A stretch of 64,000 nucleotides of DNA from a virus, in the IMG/VR virus record IMGVR_UViG_3300043775_001834, positions 1 to 64,000 of that record; one strand, given 5' to 3'. Shown here one piece after another: positions 58,869 to 64,000 of the stretch (position 1 is its first letter; each line of letters opens with the position of its first letter). The notes under the pieces are model-generated. The model did not search any database. It was not told where the DNA came from and saw nothing but the letters and a program-made list of their open reading frames with translations. Made by a program: the position numbers and the translations under genes.

Positions 58869-59417
58869 ATGAAACATTTACTAACATTTGGTGAGTTCTT
58901 AAATGAAGCTAAATCTATCTCTGATTTATCTTCTAGAGATGAACAGCCTATGATTAAAGGAATTGCTGAAATTATTAATCGAGTAAAAGATCCTGTAAAT
59001 AAAAGAGAAATGGTAGATGCATCAATCGAAGATTTTAAGAGAGAAGGAATTAACTTTGATTATGAAGAATTTAGAGATATTTGCAACGAAGAATTAATAA
59101 ATGAAGCAACTGATATTAAATTTGACGCTAAAGAATTTTTATCTGATTTAGAATCGAAAAACATAATAGATACAGGTGGGTATTTGTCATCAACTGGCAA
59201 CGGAGCTCGAGGAAAAAATAAATTATTCATTACTTCGTCTAAATATCAAGACTATGATGATTTCAATGCCATTATAAAAAATACATATAAAACAGTAGGT
59301 TCTACTTCTATGTCATCTGACGTATATACAAATGGAAAAATTCATTTTTTCTTTTATCCTACTAGAGGAAATGGAAATTATGAAATAGTAATTAGGAGAA
59401 AAAATTACAAAAGATAA
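58869..59417 (+). CDS. Capsid-targeting-tagged protein with a second internal site
   Basis: The 182-residue protein begins MKHLLTFGEFLNEAKSIS. A second cleavage-like sequence, NEELINEATDIKFD, lies near residues 72-85, so it may yield two mature pieces. The C-terminal part has Gly/Asn-rich loops (GGYLSSTGNGARGKNKLF) and ends with a basic strand EIVIRRKNYKR. No known family. Confidence 0.65.
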   Translation: MKHLLTFGEFLNEAKSISDLSSRDEQPMIKGIAEIINRVKDPVNKREMVDASIEDFKREGINFDYEEFRDICNEELINEATDIKFDAKEFLSDLESKNIIDTGGYLSSTGNGARGKNKLFITSSKYQDYDDFNAIIKNTYKTVGSTSMSSDVYTNGKIHFFFYPTRGNGNYEIVIRRKNYKR

Positions 59418-59440
59418 CCACATATAAGCCATATAATGAT

Positions 59441-59476
59441 GTGCAAGAGACTTTTTAAGTTTTTTGCACATTTTTT
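59441..59476 (+). terminator. Probable terminator after the tagged pair
   Basis: The stem GTGCAA/TTGCAC with a T-rich loop is followed by six T residues. The stem is short, so termination strength is uncertain. Confidence 0.55.
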
Positions 59477-59592
59477 GATTATATGAAACTCGGCCACTCT
59501 CGAGGTCATATAACGATTACTTGGATTCGAGGAAAATGATATATCTAGTTCCGAGGTAAGCCCAGCCGAGCCAAGGACCCAACCGAGGTTTG
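59475..59592 (+). repeat. Copy B of the long non-coding inverted repeat pair (copy A at 2465-2580)
   Basis: This intergenic sequence is the + strand counterpart of copy A, aligned without gaps from TTGATTATATGAAAC (59475) through GTCATATAACGATTAC and TTCCGAGG (59549-59556). It then has a CCRAGG-rich tail (59551, 59571, 59583) ending in AGGTTTG. It lies just after a terminator and before the late element of the terminase gene. No reading frame is conserved between the copies. Confidence 0.75.
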
Positions 59593-59599
59593 TAATAAG

Positions 59600-59608
59600 G
59601 ATATATAA
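59600..59608 (+). promoter_or_regulatory. Late-promoter-like GATATATAA for the terminase operon
   Basis: An exact copy 20 bases before the ATG of the small terminase gene. Confidence 0.6.
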
Positions 59609-59627
59609 TACAATACTACAAGATTAT

Positions 59628-60260
59628 ATGGAAGAAAACAACCAAGACCCTATTAGAAAATCAATAGAAGATTTATTAAGAGAAGATAGCACACAAGGGC
59701 TACCGGCTCAATCAGTAGGGCTTCCTGCATTTTTACCTTCAGAACCTATGGATTATGACGAATTGAAAACTTCTTCAATGACCAAATCCAAAAAGGTAAT
59801 GGGTTCCTTACTTAAATTTTATCTTTCACAAGAGTTGATAGATAAAAACGAATACATTCGAGCAAAAGCTAATCTAGAAATAACCACTCTATCTTCATTA
59901 ATACAACAAATGGAAATGTCGGAAAGGGCAATCACTATTTTGATGCGGAGTATTGATACCGGAGAAACTTCACCTCGTATGTTTGAGGTTTTAGGAGGTT
60001 TACAAAAGACTTTATTAGATATAATGAAACATCAAACTCTTCATATGATGGCAGCTGAGGAAAATATGAAAAAAATGAGAAGAGATATCGATATCTATCA
60101 AAATACTATAAATACTACTACCGCAAAAATAGAACAACAAGGAACTCAAACATCTAGAGGTACTCGAAATTTAATGAGAGAAATTCAAGCTGAATTAGGC
60201 AACGAAGAACCTGAAGTAGATCCTTACGATTTTGATTCTGAAGAACAAAACGAAATATGA
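59628..60260 (+). CDS. 16: Small terminase subunit gp16-like
   Basis: The 210-residue protein has a disordered N terminus, a central helical hairpin/coiled coil (LSSLIQQMEMSERAITILM; LLDIMKHQTLHMMAAEENMK) and an acidic C-terminal tail, as in T4 gp16. It lies two genes upstream of gp17. It should recognise concatemeric DNA and stimulate the gp17 motor. Sequence conservation in this family is low; architecture and context carry the call. Confidence 0.7.
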   Translation: MEENNQDPIRKSIEDLLREDSTQGLPAQSVGLPAFLPSEPMDYDELKTSSMTKSKKVMGSLLKFYLSQELIDKNEYIRAKANLEITTLSSLIQQMEMSERAITILMRSIDTGETSPRMFEVLGGLQKTLLDIMKHQTLHMMAAEENMKKMRRDIDIYQNTINTTTAKIEQQGTQTSRGTRNLMREIQAELGNEEPEVDPYDFDSEEQNEI

Positions 60261-60961
60261 AAAACTTAGATATTGCTAGCACTTTTCTTAAATTTGGAGA
60301 TTTTCAACGAAAAGGTCATATGGAAAAAGAGCTAGATCCTCGACAAATAACTAGAATCAATGACGAAAATTCTGCTTATAAATCCTCTTCAATTTACTTA
60401 ACTTTTGATTTATGTCCTTCTCATAGTTTGGACATGAAAGTTATTAAATGGTTAGAAGATAATAAAGCCGGTGCAACTTTTTTTGTTAATGTTGATTGGC
60501 TTAATGTTAATAAAGATGAAGACTTTTCATTCTTAACTAATCCGCAATTTACGATAGGTGGACATGGTTTTAAACATGTCGATAATCTAAAGCAATCAAA
60601 TTTTCAACAGGCATTAGATATTCATGCATGTTATGACGATTTGAGTAAAAGATTTAAAGAACTTATTAAATGGTATCGAGTTCCTTTTGGACATCCAACT
60701 GAAACTACATTTAAAGAACTTTCTAAATTAGGCTTAAAGTGTGCATCTTGGTCCGGACCGGTTCTTGATAGAGAGGCTAAAGAAATATCACAAAAAAATG
60801 AGAAAGAATACCAAACTTTCTTCGATCTTAGTTTAAGATCTGGAGATTTGCTGATTCTACATGCAAACGGCACTGGTATTGATACAATCGAAATACTTGA
60901 GAAATTAAAGAAAATTGCTCAAGAACGAGGGTATATTTTTGACAAACTCCCAAATGTTTAA
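60257..60961 (+). CDS. NodB-type polysaccharide deacetylase (CE4) within the terminase operon
   Basis: The 234-residue protein has the CE4 motifs: SIYLTFDLCPSHS (motif 1, with Leu in place of the usual second Asp), ATFFVNVDWL, the metal-binding IGGHGFKHVDN (HxxxH), RVPFGHPTETTF (motif 3), and DLLILHANG (motif 5). No signal peptide is present. CE4 enzymes remove N-acetyl groups from peptidoglycan or other glycans. It overlaps gp16 by four bases and gp17 by eight, which is unusual company for such an enzyme. Confidence 0.8.
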   Translation: MKNLDIASTFLKFGDFQRKGHMEKELDPRQITRINDENSAYKSSSIYLTFDLCPSHSLDMKVIKWLEDNKAGATFFVNVDWLNVNKDEDFSFLTNPQFTIGGHGFKHVDNLKQSNFQQALDIHACYDDLSKRFKELIKWYRVPFGHPTETTFKELSKLGLKCASWSGPVLDREAKEISQKNEKEYQTFFDLSLRSGDLLILHANGTGIDTIEILEKLKKIAQERGYIFDKLPNV

Positions 60962-62753
60962 GGTAAAAGAATATAAAGAAGATAAACAAAAAGATGACGG
61001 TAGAGTAATTTGGACAACTGAAAAGGTCTATAAATTACTTGACGCCATGGAAGAAGGTTATCAAGCTTCAGATCATCCATTCTATGAAGGAGATCCAAAC
61101 TATAAAAAGGGCAATATAGTTTACGAATACACTGATATGGAGTATGACGAAATTAAAAGATGCGCTAAAGACATCATTCACTTTGCAAATACTTATTGCC
61201 AAGTAATGACGGATGAAGGTTATATGAAAATACAACTTCGTCCATATCAAGAAACCGTACTTAAATCCTATCAAGACAATCGATGGAGCATATTTGTTGC
61301 ACCACGTCAGATAGGTAAAACAATTACTTCGTCTATATTTTTGACTTGGTATCTCTTATTTCACTTTGATAAAAACGTACTTCTTATGTCGAATAAGGGT
61401 GCTACAACAAAAGAAATTATGGATAAAATTAAGGCAATTATGGAAGGACTTCCATTTTTCCTTAAACCAGGTGTACTTAAAAAAGACGTAATGACTATGA
61501 TGTTCGATAATCGATGTCGAATCATAGGACAAAATACTACAAAAACTGGCGGTATTGGTTTTACTATCCATCTTTTATTTTTAGATGAGTTTGCTCATAT
61601 TCCTGAAGGAATTAAACGTCCTTTCTATGAAAACGTTTATCCTACACTATCCTCATCGAAAATTTCAAGAATGATTATTACTTCAACTCCTAATGGATTC
61701 GATTTATTCCAGGAGCTGTATCAAGGAGCTATCGATGGAGCTAATGAATACACTCCGTTAAGGGTAGATTGGTGGGATGTTCCAGGAAGAGATGAAGCAT
61801 GGAGAGCTAGAGAGATTGGTAACTTAGGTTCCGAAGAAGCTTTTAATCAACAATATGGCTGCCAATTCTTATCATCATCTTCATTATTACTTACATCTGA
61901 GCAGATAAATAAGTTAGTAAAAGAAGAGAAGGAATTTGAGTTTAGGGAAATAGATACTTTAGATGATTTATGTATTGATTACTCTCAATTAAAATGGGAT
62001 CCAGACTTTGACGTTGATGATATCGAAGATAAATCTAATTTCTTTATTTGTACGATTGATTTAGCAGAAGGAATAGGTAGAGATTATACGATTTTGAATA
62101 TTTTTAAAGTAGTTCCTTTGCGTGAATTTGATATGGATGCATTAGTTGCACCAGGTCACGTTTCAGATTTCTTTGGATTAGAACAAGTAGGTATTTTTAG
62201 ATCAAATATTCATAATCTAGGAGAATTTGCAAAAATACTTTATTGTCTGTCAGTTAAATATTTCTTTCAAGATAATTTGCGCCTGATTATTGAATATAAC
62301 ACATATGGATCAACTTTAATTAAACACTTAACTACATTATATCCTGCAAGTAATGATTTTGATGAAGAAACTTTAGTAAAATACACTCATCGTTTAGGAA
62401 ATAAAACAAAAGAATTTGGTGTTAGGATAAATAGAGAGAACAAGATGCTATACTGTGAAAAGTTAAAGCAATGTGTGCAAAAAGGACAATTGATAATTAA
62501 AGATCCTAGAACAATTCTAGAAGCTAAGATGTTTTCAAGAAATCCAAATGGTACATATTCAGCTCAAACCGGAAACGATGATTGTGTAATGTCATGTGTA
62601 ACTGCTTCGTCGTTTTTTGAAACTTTAGATTACAATGAAATTATTGAAGAGTATTTTGATAATATTGACGAAGAATTACAAAATAAAATAGACTTAATCT
62701 TAGAAAATTCCGATCCAGGTGAAGACGAAGATTTTTATAGTTCTATGTTTTAA
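60954..62753 (+). CDS. 17: Terminase large subunit gp17
   Basis: The ATG at 60954 is preferred to an upstream TTG at 60915 deep in the deacetylase gene. The 599-residue protein has the ATPase motor: the Q-motif-like QLRPYQETVLKS region, Walker A VAPRQIGKTIT, Walker B LLFLDEFAHI and coupling motif ITSTPNGF. The RNase H-fold nuclease carries FFICTIDLAEGIGRDY, LIIEYNTYGSTL and GNDDCVMS. It cuts and packages phage DNA through the gp20 portal. Confidence 0.93.
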   Translation: MFKVKEYKEDKQKDDGRVIWTTEKVYKLLDAMEEGYQASDHPFYEGDPNYKKGNIVYEYTDMEYDEIKRCAKDIIHFANTYCQVMTDEGYMKIQLRPYQETVLKSYQDNRWSIFVAPRQIGKTITSSIFLTWYLLFHFDKNVLLMSNKGATTKEIMDKIKAIMEGLPFFLKPGVLKKDVMTMMFDNRCRIIGQNTTKTGGIGFTIHLLFLDEFAHIPEGIKRPFYENVYPTLSSSKISRMIITSTPNGFDLFQELYQGAIDGANEYTPLRVDWWDVPGRDEAWRAREIGNLGSEEAFNQQYGCQFLSSSSLLLTSEQINKLVKEEKEFEFREIDTLDDLCIDYSQLKWDPDFDVDDIEDKSNFFICTIDLAEGIGRDYTILNIFKVVPLREFDMDALVAPGHVSDFFGLEQVGIFRSNIHNLGEFAKILYCLSVKYFFQDNLRLIIEYNTYGSTLIKHLTTLYPASNDFDEETLVKYTHRLGNKTKEFGVRINRENKMLYCEKLKQCVQKGQLIIKDPRTILEAKMFSRNPNGTYSAQTGNDDCVMSCVTASSFFETLDYNEIIEEYFDNIDEELQNKIDLILENSDPGEDEDFYSSMF

Positions 62754-62774
62754 CCCAAATTTCATCTAATGGAT

Positions 62775-62783
62775 GATATATAA
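62775..62783 (+). promoter_or_regulatory. Late-promoter-like GATATATAA for the sheath gene
   Basis: An exact copy 19 bases before the sheath ATG at 62802. Confidence 0.6.
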
Positions 62784-62801
62784 TAAAAAAATAATAGCAA
62801 T

Positions 62802-64000
62802 ATGGCAATTTCACCATCATTACAACAGTTCAAGTCTTCAGGTGTTTATCGACTTGAATTTGACAAGAGCCAAATCACTAACATCCCTTCTGAGACTATA
62901 CGTCTTATTATCGGATTCTCTAAAAAAGGACCTTTTAATACACCAGTATTTGTACAGGATTCAGTATTTTTTAAATCTGTTTTCGGCGAAATCGACACAG
63001 TATTAGAAAGAAAAGGTTCATATTTCCACAGAACAGTTTTAACTTGTTTGGATAGAGGACCAGTGATCGTTCTTAACTTACTTAAGTTAGATGACACATT
63101 AGATACTTCTAATTTTCAATCAATTTCTACTTGTTCTACTGATGACAATGCACTAGTTGATACAGCACCAGTTTCTTCATTCTTTAATAAAGATAAATTC
63201 TGGTTTACTGATCCTGCTGCTTTAGTTCAATCAGCTGCAACTAACGGAAGTACTAATTCTCAGCGTTTGCTTAATTATGCAAATGTTGGTAGAAAACCTG
63301 TTTCTGTAATTACTAGAAAATCTGATATTCTTGGATTTGATGTAATCGCTAAAGATTGGTTTTCTGTAGGTCAAGTTCCATTCTTTATGAATGAAAATGA
63401 TTACATTTCAGATTATCTTGTTGATGTAATTGTAGTTGAAGGAGATTTCTCTAACTATACAACATTATCTATCGATCCAATTTTCGGATCATTTTTTAAT
63501 AATACTGGACTTAAAAAATCTTACACCGACCAATACGGTTTTGTGAGAGATGGATTAACTGAATTCCTTTCTTTACCTCAAGTTAATGTACTTGGAGTTT
63601 ATACTGGAGCAATGATTCCTGACTTCCAAGATAAAAATGGAAACAACATTTACATCCAAGATTTAGTTAACCTTGAAACTTCAAGAACTGGAGTTTTAAT
63701 GGCATTAAATCCTAACGCATATGACGATCAGCCTTATAACTTAGGTGGAGCTTCAAGATATATTTCTGGTGATTTAATTGATACTATAGGTCATACCATA
63801 GAATCAGAGCAACCTGGTGCACTTAATTTCTTATCATATTATGGTGGAATTCAAGAAGATTTATCTTATAATAAAGTTTCTGGAGCTACTGCGGTAGTAT
63901 TTAATACTTTATCAGTAGGTGCAACAACTGGAGTTGTTGCTAACGCATTATATTCTGCATCGACTGCAATTCAAGGAGCTACTGGATATACATCAGCTGG
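62802..64000 (+). CDS. 18: Tail sheath protein gp18, 3' end outside window
   Basis: The ATG at 62802 opens a frame that runs to the window edge (399 complete codons). The start MAISPSLQQFKSSGVYRLEF and the following IIGFSKKGPFNTPVFVQD are characteristic of contractile sheath proteins. Residues further on (DYISDYLVDVIVVEGDFSNY) also fit the sheath middle region, as does the position right after gp17, as in T4. The sheath surrounds the tube and contracts on infection. Confidence 0.88.
   Translation, partial: MAISPSLQQFKSSGVYRLEFDKSQITNIPSETIRLIIGFSKKGPFNTPVFVQDSVFFKSVFGEIDTVLERKGSYFHRTVLTCLDRGPVIVLNLLKLDDTLDTSNFQSISTCSTDDNALVDTAPVSSFFNKDKFWFTDPAALVQSAATNGSTNSQRLLNYANVGRKPVSVITRKSDILGFDVIAKDWFSVGQVPFFMNENDYISDYLVDVIVVEGDFSNYTTLSIDPIFGSFFNNTGLKKSYTDQYGFVRDGLTEFLSLPQVNVLGVYTGAMIPDFQDKNGNNIYIQDLVNLETSRTGVLMALNPNAYDDQPYNLGGASRYISGDLIDTIGHTIESEQPGALNFLSYYGGIQEDLSYNKVSGATAVVFNTLSVGATTGVVANALYSASTAIQGATGYTSA

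Noticed and set aside
62773-63006. Short frame starting at 62773
   Set aside because: It is out of frame with, and entirely overlapped by, the sheath gene starting at 62802.

Overview
The window is part of the genome of a large T4-like myovirus. The evidence is one contiguous set of recognisable T4-type genes: ssDNA-binding protein gp32, primase, UvsY, UvsW, DNA polymerase gp43, class I ribonucleotide reductase, sliding clamp, UvsX, helicase gp41, gp46/gp47, late sigma gp55, gp4, portal gp20, prohead protease gp21, major capsid gp23, clamp loader gp44, RNase H, terminase gp16/gp17 and sheath gp18. The DNA is AT-rich, most starts lack a clear Shine-Dalgarno, and one promoter has the Bacteroidetes -7 box TAnnTTTG (TATATTTG at 49846). 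I therefore infer a Bacteroidetes host, probably a flavobacterium. Nearly every gene is on the + strand.

Layout. 1-2.9 kb: end of a tail protein carrying a Hint (intein-like) domain, a tube-like protein, small head-targeted proteins and a RuvC-like resolvase. 2.9-9 kb: HNH endonuclease, gp32 with a repeat-rich leader, primase, UvsY, and uvsW broken by a split intein with an endonuclease gene between the halves. 9-14 kb: a run of small proteins with a common N-terminal tag. 14-28 kb: nucleotide metabolism and replisome (dUTPase, polymerase part A, NrdB, NrdA, clamp, an FkbM methyltransferase, polymerase part B, UvsX, a gp41 helicase with an in-frame stop, gp47, gp46). 28-46 kb: sheath-terminator-like protein, many tagged proteins, gp55, gp4, portal, a protease-scaffold fusion, capsid protein, and an ATP-grasp/protease-like fusion carrying the tag. 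46-55 kb: small early-type genes behind host-like promoters, gp44, RNase H, a zincless Fpg-type glycosylase. 55-64 kb: tail/baseplate-type protein, GIY-YIG endonuclease, two more tagged proteins, gp16, a NodB-type deacetylase, gp17 and the start of the sheath gene.

Main discovery. About twenty proteins in five clusters begin with one short motif of the form M-K-x(3-5)-[FY]-x-[EDN]-[FYW]-[LVI]-N-E followed by S/A/N. It closely matches the T4 capsid targeting sequence (CTS; MKTYQEFIAE in T4 internal proteins), which directs proteins into the prohead and is cut by gp21 after Glu. A matching gp21-family protease is encoded at 37.6 kb. I infer that this phage packages and probably injects a large set of internal head proteins, including a RimK-like ATP-grasp enzyme fused to an ATP-dependent-zinc-protease-like domain (43781-45277). 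Most other members have no recognisable domain.

Regulation. A late-promoter-like GATATATAA element, analogous to T4 TATAAATA, precedes many virion, tagged and endonuclease genes and fits the gp55 sigma at 33.4 kb. A different host-like promoter family serves the 46-50 kb genes. No tRNA, rRNA or CRISPR array was found, and no gene-free stretch exceeds 300 bases.
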